Of a DNA stretch of 64,000 nucleotides, positions 21,859 to 34,026 are shown one piece after another. The notes beneath the pieces were generated by a model. The model had not been told where the DNA came from, made no database searches, and saw only the letters and a program-made list of their open reading frames with translations. Made by a program: the position numbers and the translations under genes. Location of the stretch: assembly GCF_046630445.1 (NCBI RefSeq), contig NC_092333.1, positions 6,196,501 to 6,260,500 on the forward strand. Reading direction: 5' to 3'. Each line of letters begins with the position of its first letter. Within the stretch, counting starts at the first letter, position 1. The stretch comes from Rutidosis leptorrhynchoides. Taxonomy: Eukaryota; Streptophyta; Magnoliopsida; Asterales; Asteraceae.

Positions 21859-22473
21859 ATGTCTACCTCTAGAACAAGTCCCATTGACTCACCTAATAAT
21901 AATGAAGAGTCATATGTAAATTGGAATGATTTGTGGACTGATTCACAAGTTCCCGAAGAGGAACCGGAAGAAGAGTCGGAACCGGAAGAAGAATCGGAAC
22001 CGGAAGAAGAATCGGAACCGGATGAAGAAATAGAACCGGTGGGGGAAATAATAAAACGGTTAAGTAAAAGAAAATCCTCAACCAACCGACCAAAGTTAAT
22101 TATGGTCAATGGTGTTTCTGCCAAGGAAGCAAAATATTGGGAGGATTACCAATTCTCCGATGAATCGGATTCCGACGAGAATTCCGATGATGTTATAGAA
22201 ATTACCCCAACTGAATTTAAAAAGGCAAAAGAAAATAATAAGGGAAAGGGCATAAAAATAGAGAAATCTAATTCCAACCCCGATGAACTTTATATGTATC
22301 GTCAACCCCCGAAGTCCTTAAGTTGTAACAATGACCCGGGAACCTCTAAACCACCAGGTTTTTCTAAACCAATGTGGACAACGACGGCTCGTATTAGGGG
22401 AACATCATATATCCCTAGAAACTTGGCAAAACGAACCAAAACCGAAGAAGAAGAAACGAGCGAGTCGGAATAA
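21859..22473 (+). CDS. Acidic repeat protein ORF of element C, 204 aa, function unknown
   Basis: This open frame starts at an ATG about 200 bp after the primer-binding site, in a position where most chromoviruses go straight to gag. Residues 32-56 are a tandem acidic repeat of the unit EEESEP. A second acidic patch (SDESDSDENSDD) lies around residue 100, a basic KR-rich patch separates them, and the C-terminus is again acidic. The rest is low-complexity and hydrophilic, without membrane segments. I do not recognise a family. Possible readings are a host-derived nuclear or chromatin-type protein, or an element-specific accessory protein like the ORF1 found upstream of gag in Ogre/Tat elements. 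The F-box ORF follows 136 bp later on the same strand. Confidence 0.6.
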   Translation: MSTSRTSPIDSPNNNEESYVNWNDLWTDSQVPEEEPEEESEPEEESEPEEESEPDEEIEPVGEIIKRLSKRKSSTNRPKLIMVNGVSAKEAKYWEDYQFSDESDSDENSDDVIEITPTEFKKAKENNKGKGIKIEKSNSNPDELYMYRQPPKSLSCNNDPGTSKPPGFSKPMWTTTARIRGTSYIPRNLAKRTKTEEEETSESE

Positions 22474-22609
22474 GATAGTTGTATTCGTGTGGTGTAATAT
22501 ATGTAATATAGTGTTCTTATGCTTTATGATATATGTAAAAATTGCTTGTATTAATAAGTATTTTTTTATGAATCTAACTCTTGTCTATTTTACAGTTTAA
22601 AAACACAAA

Positions 22610-23293
22610 ATGGATAGACAACCCAATATTTTAAGAGACCTACCCGGAGACATGATTGATGAAATCTTGTCTAGAGTCGGCCAGAATTCTTCGGCACAAC
22701 TATTTAAGGCGAGATCAGTTTGTAAGACATTCGAAGAACGTTCCAAGAATGTATTGGTTTATAAGAGACTTTCGTTTGAAAGATGGGGGATATCACATTG
22801 GGAAACCCATAAGTTACGATGTGTTTACTTTGACGCATATATTGCGGGGAACCCAAATGCTATTTTACGCAACGGGTTAAGAAATTATTTTGACTCAATA
22901 TATCCGAATATTGGACTTCGTGATTTAGAAAAAGCGGCTAACATGCAACATAAAGAAGCATGTTATGCTTACGGATTAGTAATGTTCGCTTCTCACCAAA
23001 GTGAGAATAAGAACATCGGGCTACAACTATTAAACAAAACGTTTCCACAAGTGACGGAGTCGGTAATTGGGGTAAGAAATGAGGTTTTTAGATTATTACG
23101 GGACTGTTGGACATTACGTAACCCTCGTCCCTTTGATGACGTTACAACACGCTGTCTTATCAACGGCCATAACGGTTATGTTGCACAAGACCAAGGATGG
23201 GAAGTAGTCCTAGTAAAACCAGAATGCATGACTTGTTTCTGGACGTATGAATTACGTGTCTTTATTGCCTTTGCTGAACGACTTGTGTACTAG
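22610..23293 (+). CDS. F-box protein gene carried by element C, 227 aa
   Basis: The frame is open from ATG to stop. Residues 8-50 are an F-box, with LRDLPGDMIDEILSRVG followed by the SSAQLFKARSVCKTF segment. After it come a segment with ACYAYGLVMF and GLQLLNK that resembles the Sel1-like part of the plant At2g35280-type F-box proteins, and a Cys- and Trp-containing end (CMTCFWTYEL). Length and layout are those of a complete small host F-box protein without introns. F-box proteins bind SKP1 and select targets for ubiquitination in SCF complexes. It lies between the acidic ORF and gag, well inside the two LTRs, so it belongs to the element and was probably taken from the host. Whether it is expressed cannot be seen. 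Confidence 0.75.
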   Translation: MDRQPNILRDLPGDMIDEILSRVGQNSSAQLFKARSVCKTFEERSKNVLVYKRLSFERWGISHWETHKLRCVYFDAYIAGNPNAILRNGLRNYFDSIYPNIGLRDLEKAANMQHKEACYAYGLVMFASHQSENKNIGLQLLNKTFPQVTESVIGVRNEVFRLLRDCWTLRNPRPFDDVTTRCLINGHNGYVAQDQGWEVVLVKPECMTCFWTYELRVFIAFAERLVY

Positions 23294-23634
23294 CTAGAAT
23301 TGTCTTCACAACTATCTTGTATCAAAGTTATTGTGTGCTATATTTCATGCTTTATGTAAAATAAGCGGTATTGTAAGTTTGTAAAATATTGTATAAAAGT
23401 TTGAACGCGAAATATTATTATAATCAGTTTTTCATATAGAATTGTAGTAGTTGAATTGTATATTAGCTACTAAGTATGAACTTAACGGGTAGGTACTACC
23501 CGAATTTAAACTTATAAAACGCTAATATGAAGAAAAAGCTTTTATAAATGAGTTCATATTATGCTACGAAATACTATTAACTACTCTTAATATTCTGTAT
23601 GATTAACTTGTTCCATTTGACTATTTTGAAGGAA
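23294..23634 (+). other. Spacer before gag of element C with a hairpin and a second polypurine-like site
   Basis: The stretch has no gene. At 23484-23496 it holds aacgggtaggtac, identical to the 13 bases that precede the 3' LTR. Here they form one arm of a hairpin, cgggtag-gta-ctacccg (23486-23502). Confidence 0.6.
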
Positions 23635-26600
23635 ATGGCACCGACTACTCGACACACCGTGAATATGAATGAAGAGGAATTCTGTATTTTTCTAGCTTCA
23701 AACATAGCCGCAGTACAGGCTGCGCTACATACCAACAATAACCTTGGATCTAGCAGTACAGGAAATCGTGTAGGATGCACCTACAAAGAATTCACTGCCT
23801 GCAAACCTTTGGAATTTGATGGAACCGAAGGACCGATCGGATTGAAACGGTGGACCGAGAAGGTCGAATCGGTGTTTGCCATAAGTAAGTGTACTGAAGA
23901 GGATAAAGTGAAGTACGCTACGCATACCTTCACAGGTTCTGCGTTAACATGGTGGAATACCTATCTAGAGCAAGTGGGACAAGACGATGCGTACGCACTA
24001 CCGTGGTCAGTATTCAAGCACTTGATGAACGAGAAGTACCGTCCCAGAACCGAGGTCAATAAGCTCAAGACAGAACTTAGAGGGTTACGAACCCAAGGAT
24101 TTGATATTACCACGTACGAAAGACGATTCACAGAATTGTGCCTATTGTGTCCGGGAGCATTCGAAGATGAGGAAGAGAAGATCGACGCGTTTGTGAAAGG
24201 ATTACCGGAAAGAATCCAAGAAGATATAAGTTCACACGAGCCCGCCTCCATACAACAGGCATGTAGAATGGCTCACAAACTAGTGAACCAGATTGAAGAA
24301 AGAATTAAAGAACAGACTGCTGAAGAGGCCAATGTGAAGCAAGTCAAAAGAAAGTGGGAGGAAAACGGTGATAAGAATCACCAATACAACAACAACAGCA
24401 ATTACAACAATAATCGCAACAATTATCCCAACAATCGCAACATCAATCGCAACTACAACAAACGACCCAACAACAACAACAACAACAACAACAGCAACTA
24501 CAACAATCATCCCAACAACAATAATAACCGCAACAACAACAACAATCAGAAGCAGCTATGCCAAAGGTGTGAAAAGAATCACTCGGGGTTCTGCACCAAA
24601 TTTTGCAACAAGTGTAAAAGAAATGGTCATAGCGCGGCGAAGTGTGAGGTCTACGGACCGGGGGTTAATAGAACGAAAGGAATAAATGGTGTCGGAACGA
24701 GTAATGGCGGAGCAAGTAGTGTCGGAGCAAGTTATGCCAATGTAGTTTGTTATAAATGTGGAAAACCAGGCCACATTATTAGAAATTGCCCGAACCAGGA
24801 GAACACGAATGGACAAGGCCGTGGAAGAGTTTTCAATATTAATGCGGTAGAGGCACAGGAAGACCCGGAGCTTGTTACGGGTACGTTTCTTATTGACAAT
24901 AAATCTGCTTACGTTTTATTTGATTCGGGTGCGGATAGAAGCTATATGAGTAGAGATTTTTGTGCTAAATTAAGTTGTCCATTGACGCCTTTGGATAGTA
25001 AATTTTTACTCGAATTAGCAAATGGTAAATTAATTTCAGCAGATAATATATGTCGGAATCGAGAAATTAAACTAGTTAGCGAAACATTTAAGATTGATTT
25101 GATACCAGTAGAGTTAGGGAGTTTTGATGTGATAATCGGTATGGACTGGTTGAAAGAAGTGAAAGCAGAGATCGTTTGTTACAAAAATGCAATTCGCATT
25201 ATACGAGAAAAAGGAAAACCCTTAATGGTGTACGGAGAAAAGGGCAACACGAAGCTACATCTTATTAGTAATTTGAAGGCACAAAAACTAATAAGAAAAG
25301 GTTGCTATGCTGTTCTAGCACACGTCGAGAAAGTACAAACTGAAGAAAAGAGCATCAATGATGTTCCCATTGCAAAAGAATTTCCCGATGTATTTCCGAA
25401 AGAATTACCGGGATTACCCCCACATCGATCCGTTGAATTTCAAATAGATCTTGTACCAGGAGCTGCACCAATAGCTCGTGCTCCTTACAGACTCGCACCA
25501 GCGAGATGAAAGAACTGCAAAGCCAATTACAAGAACTTTTAGAGCGTGGTTTCATTCGACCAAGCATATCACCGTGGGGAGCTCCTGTTTTGTTTGTCAA
25601 GAAGAAAGATGGTACATTCAGGTTGTGTATCGACTACCGAGAGTTGAACAAACTTACCATCAAGAACCGCTACCCACTACCGAGAATCAACGACTTATTT
25701 GATCAACTACAAGGCTCGTCTGTTTATTCAAAGATTGACTTACGTTCCGGGTATCATCAAATGCGGGTGAAAGAAGATGATATTCCAAAGACTTCTTTCA
25801 GAACACGTTATGGTCATTACGAGTTTATGGTCATGCCGTTTGGTTTAACTAATGCACCAGCTGTGTTCATGGACCTTATGAACCGAGTGTGTGGACCATA
25901 CCTTGACAAGTTTGTCATTGTTTTCATTGATGACATACTTATTTACTCAAAGAATGACCAAGAACACGGTGAACATTTGAGAAAGGTGTTAGAAGTATTG
26001 AGGAAGGAAGAATTGTACGCTAAGTTTTCAAAGAGTGCATTTTGGTTGGAAGAAGTTCAATTCCTCGGTCACATAGTGAACAAAGAAGGTAATAAGGTGG
26101 ATCCGGCAAAGATAGAAACTGTTGAAAAGTGGGAAACCCCGAAAACTCCGAAACACATACGCCAGTTTTTAGGACTAGCTGGTTACTACAGAAGGTTCAT
26201 CCAAGACTTTTCCAGAATAGCAAAACCCTTGACTGCATTAACGCATAAAGGGAAGAAATTTGAATGGAATGATGAACAAGAGAAAGCGTTTCAGTTATTG
26301 AAGAAAAAGCTAACTACGGCACCTATATTGTCATTGCCTGAAGGGAATGATGATTTTGTGATTTATTGTGATGCATCAAAGCAAGGTCTCGGTTGTGTAT
26401 TAATGCAACGAACGAAGGTGATTGCTTATGCGTCTAGACAATTGAAGATTCACGAACAAAATTATACGACGCATGATTTGGAATTAGGCGCGGTTGTTTT
26501 TGCATTAAAGACTTGGAGGCACTACTTATATGGGGTCAAAAGTATTATATATACCGACCACAAAAGTCTTCAACACATATTTAATCAGAAACAACTGAAT

Positions 26601-28208
26601 ATGAGGCAGCGTAGGTGGATTGAATTATTGAATGATTACGACTTTGAGATTCGTTACCACCCGGGGAAGGCAAATGTGGTAGCCGATGCCTTGAGCAGGA
26701 AGGACAGAGAACCCATTCGAGTAAAATCTATGAATATAATGATTCATAATAACATTACTACTCAAATAAAGGAGGCGCAACAAGGAGTTTTAAAAGAGGG
26801 AAATTTAAAGGATGAAATACCCAAAGGATCGGAGAAGCATCTTAATATTCGGGAAGACGAAACCCGGTATAGGGCTGAAAGGATTTGGGTACCAAAATTT
26901 GGAGATATGAGAGAAATGGTACTTAGAGAAGCTCATAAAACCAGATACTCAATACATCCTGGAACGGGGAAGATGTACAAGGATCTCAAGAAACATTTTT
27001 GGTGGCCGGGTATGAAAGCCGATGTTGCTAAATACGTAGGAGAATGTTTGACGTGTTCTAAGGTCAAAGCTGAGCATCAGAAACCATCAGGTCTACTTCA
27101 ACAACCCGAAATCCCGGAATGGAAATGGGAAAACATTACCATGGATTTCATCACTAAATTGCCAAGGACTGCAAGTGGTTTTGATACTATTTGGGTAATA
27201 GTTGATCGTCTCACCAAATCAGCACACTTCCTACCAATAAGAGAAGATGACAAGATGGAGAAGTTAGCACGACTGTATTTGAAGGAAGTCGTCTCCAGAC
27301 ATGGAATACCAATCTCTATTATCTCTGATAGGGATGGCAGATTTATTTCAAGATTCTGGCAGACATTACAGCAAGCATTAGGAACTCGTCTAGACATGAG
27401 TACTGCCTATCATCCACAAACTGATGGGCAGAGCGAAAGGACGATACAAACGCTTGAAGACATGCTACGAGCATGTGTTATTGATTTCGGAAACAGTTGG
27501 GATCGACATCTACCGTTAGCAGAATTTTCCTACAACAACAGCTACCATTCAAGCATTGAGATGGCGCCGTTTGAAGCACTTTATGGTAGAAAGTGCAGGT
27601 CTCCGATTTGTTGGAGTGAAGTGGGGGATAGACAGATTACGGGTCCGGAGATTATACAAGAAACTACCGAGAAGATCATCCAAATTTAACAACGGTTGAA
27701 AACCGCCCAAAGTCGACAAAAGAGCTACGCTGACATTAAAAGAAAAGATATAGAATTTGAAATTGGAGAGATGGTCATGCTTAAAGTTGCACCTTGGAAA
27801 GGCGTTGTTCGATTTGGTAAACGAGGGAAATTAAATCCAAGGTATATTGGACCATTCAAGATTATTGATCGTGTCGGACCAGTAGCTTACCGACTAGAGT
27901 TACCTCAACAACTCGCGGCTGTACATAACACTTTCCACGTCTCGAATTTAAAGAAATGTTTTGCTAAAGAAGATCTCACTATTCCGTTAGATGAAATCCA
28001 AATCAACGAAAAACTTCAATTCATCGAAGAACCCGTCGAAATAATGGATCGTGAGGTTAAAAGACTTAAGCAAAACAAGATACCAATTGTTAAGGTTCGA
28101 TGGAATGCTCGTAGAGGACCCGAGTTCACCTGGGAGCGTAAAGATCAGATGAAGAAGAAATACCCGCATCTATTTCCAGAAGATTCGTCAACACCTTCAA
28201 CAGCTTAA
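23635..28208 (+). pseudogene. Element C gag-pol region
   Basis: The start at 23635 (MAPTTRHTVNMNEEEF) is preferred over an upstream ATG because gag similarity begins there. The order is gag with a retrotransposon-gag core, an Asn-rich linker, three zinc-knuckle-like motifs (24555-24795), protease with DSGADRS near 24925, reverse transcriptase with FIDDILIYS near 25930, RNase H with [10 protein letters not shown] near 26365, integrase with its HHCC finger (26950-27060) and catalytic core (27140-27450), and a chromodomain-like end near 28060-28180. As a fossil it shows about two breaks. The chromodomain-like end suggests targeting of heterochromatin, as known for chromoviruses. Confidence 0.85.
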
Positions 28209-28230
28209 AATTTCGGGACGAAATTTATTT

Positions 28231-28243
28231 AACGGGTAGGTAC
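28231..28243 (+). other. Polypurine-tract position of element C
   Basis: The bases aacgggtaggtac abut the 3' LTR. The purine run is short, but the identical 13-mer at 23484 upstream of gag supports a functional sequence. Confidence 0.5.
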
Positions 28244-31200
28244 TGTAGTGACCCGAACTTTTCCATGTTTATATATATTAATTGAGATTGATATTTACAT
28301 GATTAAATGTTTCCAACATATTAAGCAATCAAACTTGTTAAGACTTGATTAATTGAAATATGTTTCATATAGACAATTGACCACCCAAGTTGATCGGTGA
28401 TTCACGAACGTTAAAACTTGTAAAAACTATATGATGACATATATATGGATATATATATATATTTAACATGATACTATGATAATAAAACATATCATAAAGT
28501 ATATTAACAATGAACTACATATGTAAAAACAAGACTACTAACTTAATGATTTTTAAACGAGACATATATGTAACGATTATCGTTGTAAAGACATTTAATG
28601 TATATATATCATATTAAGAGATATTCATACATGATAATATCATGATAATATAATAATTTAAATTCTCATTTGATATTATAAACATTGGGTTAACAACATT
28701 TAACAAGATCGTTAACCTAAAGGTTTCAAAACAACACTTACATGTAACGACTAACGATGACTTAACGACTCAGTTAAAATGTATATACATGTAGTGTTTT
28801 AATATGTATTTATACACTTTTGAAAGACTTCAATACACTTATCAAAATACTTCTACTTAACAAAAATGCTTACAATTACATCCTCGTTCAGTTTCATCAA
28901 CAATTCTACTCGTATGCACCCGTATTCGTACTCGTACAATACACAGCTTTTAGATGTATGTACTATTGGTATATACACTCCAATGATCAGCTCTTAGCAG
29001 CCCATGTGAGTCACCTAACACATGTGGGAACCATCATTTGGCAACTAGCATGAAATATCTCATAAAATTACAAAAATATGAGTAATCATTCATGACTTAT
29101 TTACATGAAAACAAAATTACATATCCTTTATATCTAATCCATACACCAACGACCAAAAACACCTACAAACACTTTCATTCTTCAATTTTCTTCATATAAT
29201 TGATCTCTCTCAAGTTCTATCTTCAAGTTCTAAGTGTTCTTCATAAATTCTAAAAGTTCTAGTTTCATAAAATCAAGAATACTTTCAAGTTTGCTAGCTC
29301 ACTTCCAATCTTGTAAGGTGATCATCCAACCTCAAGAAATCTTTGTTTCTTACAGTAGGTTATCATTCTAATACAAGGTAATAATCATATTCAAACTTTG
29401 GTTCAATTTCTATAACTATAACAATCTTATTTCAAGTGATGATCTTACTTGAACTTGTTTTCGTGTCATGATTCTGCTTCAAGAACTTCGAGCCATCCAA
29501 GGATCCATTGAAGCTAGATCCATTTTTCTATTTTCCAGTAGGTTTATCCAAGGAAATTAAGGTAGTAATGATGTTCATAACATCATTCGATTCATACATA
29601 TAAAGCTATCTTATTCGAAGGTTTAAACTTGTAATCACTAGAACATAGTTTAGTTAATTCTAAACTTGTTCGCAAACAAAAGTTAATCCTTCTAACTTGA
29701 CTTTTAAAATCAACTAAACACATGTTCTATATCTATATGATATGCTAACTTAATGATTTAAAACCTGGAAACACGAAAAACACCGTAAAACCGGATTTAC
29801 GCCGTCGTAGTAACACCGCGGGCTGTTTTGGGTTAGTTAATTAAAAACTATGATAAACTTTGATTTAAAAGTTGTTATTCTGAGAAAATGATTTTTATTA
29901 TGAACATGAAACTATATCCAAAAATTATGGTTAAACTCAAAGTGGAAGTATGTTTTCTAAAATGGTCATCTAGACGTCGTTCTTTCGACTGAAATGACTA
30001 CCTTTACAAAAACGACTTGTAACTTATTTTTCCGACTATAAACCTATACTTTTTCTTTTTAGATTCATAAAATAGAGTTCAATATGAAACCATAGCAATT
30101 TGATTCACTCAAAACGGATTTAAAATGAAGAAGTTATGGGTAAAACAAGATTGGATAATTTTTCTCATTTTAGCTACGTGAAAATTGGTAACAAATCTAT
30201 TCCAACCATAACTTAATCAACTTGTATTGTATATTATGTAATCTTGAGATACCATAGACACGTATACAATGTTTCGACCTATCATGTCGACACATCTATA
30301 TATATTTCGGAACAACCATAGACACTCTATATGTGAATGTTGGAGTTAGCTATACAGGGTTGAGGTTGATTCCAAAATATATATAGTTTGAGTTGTGATC
30401 AATACTGAGATACGTATACACTGGGTCGTGGATTGATTCAAGATAATATTTATCGATTTATTTCTGTACATCTAACTGTGGACAACTAGTTATAGGTTAC
30501 TAACGAGGACAGCTGACTTAATAAACTTAAAACATCAAAATATATTAAAAGTGTTGTAAATATATTTTGAACATACTTTAATATATATGTATATATTGTT
30601 ATAGGTTCGTGAATCAACAGTGGCCAAGTCTTACTTCCTGACGAAGTAAAAATCTGTGAAAGTGAGTTATAGTCCCACTTTTAAAATCTAATATTTTTGG
30701 GATGAGAATACATGCAGGTTTTATAAATGATTTACAAAATAGACACAAGTACGTGAAACTACATTCTATGGTTGAATTATCGAAATCGAATATGCCCCTT
30801 TTTATTAAGTCTGGTAATCTAAGAATTAGGGAACAGACACCCTAATTGACGCGAATCCTAAAGATAGATCTATTGGGCCTAACAAACCCTATCCAAAGTA
30901 CCGGATGCTTTAGTACTTCGAAATTTATATCATGTCCGAAGGGTGTCCCAGAATGATGGGGATATTCTTATATATGCATCTTGTTATTGTCGGTTACCAG
31001 GTGTTCACCATATGAATGATTTTTATCTCTATGTATGGGATGTGTATTGAAATATGAAATCTTGTGGTCTATTGTTACGATTTGATATATATAGGTTAAA
31101 CCTATAACTCACCAACATTTTTGTTGACGTTTAAAGCATGTTTATTCTCAGGTGAATATTAAGAGCTTCCGCTGTTGCATACTAAAATAAGGACAAGATT

Positions 31201-31495
31201 TGGAGTCCATGTTTGTATGATATTGTGTAAAAACTGCATTCAAGAAACTGATTTCGATGTAACATATTTGTATTGTAAACCATTATGTAATGGTCGTGTG
31301 TAAACAGGATATTTTAGATTATCATTATTTGATAATCTACGTAAAGCTTTTTAAACCTTTATTTATGAAATAAAGGTTATGGTTTGTTTTAAAAATGAAT
31401 GCAGTCTTTGAAAAACGTCTCATATAGAGGTCAAAACCTCGCAACGAAATCAATTAATATGGAACGTTTTTAATCAATAAGAACGGGACATTTCA
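28244..31495 (+). repeat. 3' LTR of element C
   Basis: It has the same ends and exactly the same length (3,252 bp) as the 5' copy and differs from it at roughly 20 sites by eye. It is followed by the target duplication agagt. Confidence 0.93.
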
Positions 31496-31670
31496 AGAGT
31501 CGGGTGAAGCGACTCGCTTTTAAAACCTTCACAAATGTTAAAAATAGGTTTTTGTGTGAATTACATGATTTTGAGTGATTTTTAATTTTTGTTGAATACC
31601 ATTACGTTCACCAATCTGTTACCAACCTCCATGTACTGACCAAAACGCGAAAATATCTGAAAACCAACAA

Positions 31671-31790
31671 GTGCGCGCCGCGCACCTCTTCTCTATGCGC
31701 TCAGCGCACTTTGTAAAAACTTGGTCAGTAGGTTTTTCAGCTCGGAGCACTAGTGCGCGCCGCGCACCCCTAAGTGTGCGCTCAGCGCAC
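31671..31790 (+). promoter_or_regulatory. Four CpG dyads upstream of the ATHILA-type ORF of element B
   Basis: Two pairs are seen: gtgcgcgccgcgcac (31671-31685) with tgcgctcagcgca (31696-31708), and gtgcgcgccgcgcac (31753-31767) with gtgcgctcagcgcac (31776-31790). Most have 7-bp arms around one base. Members of a pair are 23-25 bp apart and the two pairs are 82 bp apart. The same words occur in the LTR of B. A CT-rich leader-like stretch and the first ATG at 31991 follow, so this may be an internal promoter. Confidence 0.55.
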
Positions 31791-31990
31791 TCTCCCAAAT
31801 AGCTCGAATCTGTTTCAATTTTTGTGGGGTCCACAATTTTATCTCCTCTTTAACACCACACATTCGTTTTTCACTCACTCCTCACCCAAAATTACAGATC
31901 TATTTACTCTCTTTCACTAAAATACTCCAAACCCTAATTTTAATTCTTCAAATTTTAACCAATTCTTCTCAAATCAAAGCCTAAATCAAG

Positions 31991-34026
31991 ATGCCTAGGG
32001 TATGTTCATATGATTCCACTTAATTTTCTTTCTAATACTTCGATTTCATGCTTAATTTTTTGGATTGTTTAAGAAATTTATGTGGGTTTTCTTGAATTGA
32101 TAATTGTTATAAACATTAACATGCTTTAGGTTGTTATAATTGCCTTGTATGCCTTGAAATCATATTACATTGTATTTTTAGGGTATATTCATGATTCTAG
32201 GGTTTATGTAGAATTTAAATCCGAATTTTGGCTTTGAATTTGGTTCCTAGCTAAGTGTTTGTGAATGTTTGAGATAATTTGTGTACTTCATAAGTATGTA
32301 TCACATTTTGAGCATGACATGGTTCATGTTTTGGAAATCTAACATGTTTTGGTTCTTAATTGAGATAAATACTTGAAAATTGTTAAGTTTCCATTACCTT
32401 GTGTCTAATGTGATAGTTTGTTAAAGGGATGAGAATGATATGAGGTTCATGTTCAAATTTGATTTCTAAAATGCTAGACTAGTTATGTTAATCTTGGATC
32501 TTTTGAGAAAATGTTTACATGAATGATTAACATAATTATGTGCTACATATATTTTTGAACATATACTTTATTTATGATAAACTCACGCTAATGCATACTA
32601 TTTTCTATGCGCCTCTTTTGTTTTGGTGTATGTCTTATATGTGCAGTACAACTTTAGATCAAGGGAAAATCAACGACAAGAAGAACCTTCACACCACTAC
32701 CGAGAAGAACAAGATTCTTCAGATGAACAAAATTCTCCACCAAATGAACGACAACCTTCACCCGAAGGATCACCGGATCAAAATGATCCAAGGATTTGGT
32801 TAACTTATGTCCTAGACCATCCGGATTACGCAAGTGCATATAATTGGGTAGCGAACAAATCATGTGATGCCACGTGGTATTTTGACCCGGCTCCATTGGT
32901 AGAAGCACGGGAATATGATAGAGTGTCGAGAATGTTGGAGGTTAAATACCAGATTTTAACGGGCAGGTTAATAACAATCAGGGCATGGGAAAGAATTATG
33001 CGGTTCAATGATGTCATATACCCACAATTATGCAAAGAGTTCATAGCATCTTTACGTTTTGATCTCATTATGGACCTGACAAATCAAAACTTCATGAGAT
33101 TTCGTTTAGGTGGGATCGATCGGGCACTTAGTCAAATTGAGCTTGCTCGAATATTCGGGCTGTATATCGAACTTGATAATGACCAACTCAATGCTTATTT
33201 GCGGTCATCCAAGTATTATGACGGTTCTTATGATCCACGCCCGTTTTGGAACGATATGAGCGACACTCAATTCTCCTCTAGCCGAAGCAAGTTTACCGAT
33301 ATAAATGATAAAGACAAAAGAATGCTTCATCGGCTAGTTGCATGTACGTTTAATACAAGAAAACATGGCACAAATAAGGTAACACGTCTCGATGTTTTTC
33401 TTGCAGACAAAATCTACAACCAAAGCAGTGTCGACATTCCATCTATGTTGACGGGTAATCTTGATAATTCGAGGGGAGATAGAGGGTTGAATCAAATTGT
33501 TGGTGGGCATTACATCACCCAGATTGCTAGGCATTTTGGTGTCGATTTATCTCGGTTGATTCCAAACAGTACAACAATGAAGCCTTTAAACAAGACTTAT
33601 TATTTGAATGCAGAATTTTTGAGCTATAATAATCATCAAAGGCTTATTCCATTTGTTCCGAGGGTAAACGAACCACCACGTGCCCATGATCATGAAGCGG
33701 GTGGTAGCGGTGTTGGAAGAGATGATGTGGAGGAAGAGGTTCGCATGGAAGAACCTGAAACTGAAGAAGAGTTGCCACAAGCTCAAAGGCGAAGGCATAG
33801 GCGGACACAAAGGTCAAGGGAAGAAGAGTTGGAGGAAGTAATTTCTGGTTTTCATGACATGCAGGTAGGTTATCAAAACAGGGATGACCAATATGAGCAA
33901 CAAAGGCAAAAATTCAACCAATATCATGAAGAGCAGTGCGAGCATAATAGGGCTGTAAGGTATGACCAAAGGTGGGGGAATTACAGGGGCGATTGGCTTA
34001 GCCATAATGTTGGTTTATATATGTAA
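31991..34026 (+). CDS. ATHILA-type ORF of element B, probably two exons
   Basis: The main open part from 32647 resembles the ATHILA ORF-1 family: residues such as FMRFRLGGIDRALSQIELAR parallel the RSFIRFLLGG segment of element A. Its N-terminus is acidic and rich in Gln, Glu and Pro, and its C-terminal half is rich in Glu, Arg and Gln with probable coiled coil. An ATG at 31991 opens a three-codon exon, Met-Pro-Arg, followed by a donor (agg/gtatgt at 31999/32000). The 647-bp intron ends at tatgtgcag (32646) and the frame continues open. Element A has the same Met-Pro-Arg start and intron position. The ORF is shorter than its counterpart in A and, as a fossil, is probably broken about once. Confidence 0.6.

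Larger units (their letters stand above)
18398..31495 (+). mobile_element. Element C: chromovirus-like Ty3/gypsy retrotransposon carrying two extra genes
   Basis: This full-length element of 13,098 bp is flanked by the target duplication agagt (18393-18397 and 31496-31500). Two LTRs of 3,252 bp each enclose a primer-binding site, an acidic-protein ORF, an F-box ORF, gag-pol and a polypurine tract. The integrase ends in a chromodomain-like segment, which points to the chromovirus branch, probably near Tekay/Del. The two LTRs differ at roughly 20 sites by eye (about 0.6 percent), or about 0.2-0.25 million years at an assumed rate of 1.3e-8 per site per year. Gag-pol shows about two breaks, while the two extra ORFs are open. 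Confidence 0.93.

Noticed and set aside
24280-24510. Val-rich open frame on the minus strand within gag of C
   Set aside because: It is the shadow of the AAC-repeat coding for the Asn-rich linker of gag.
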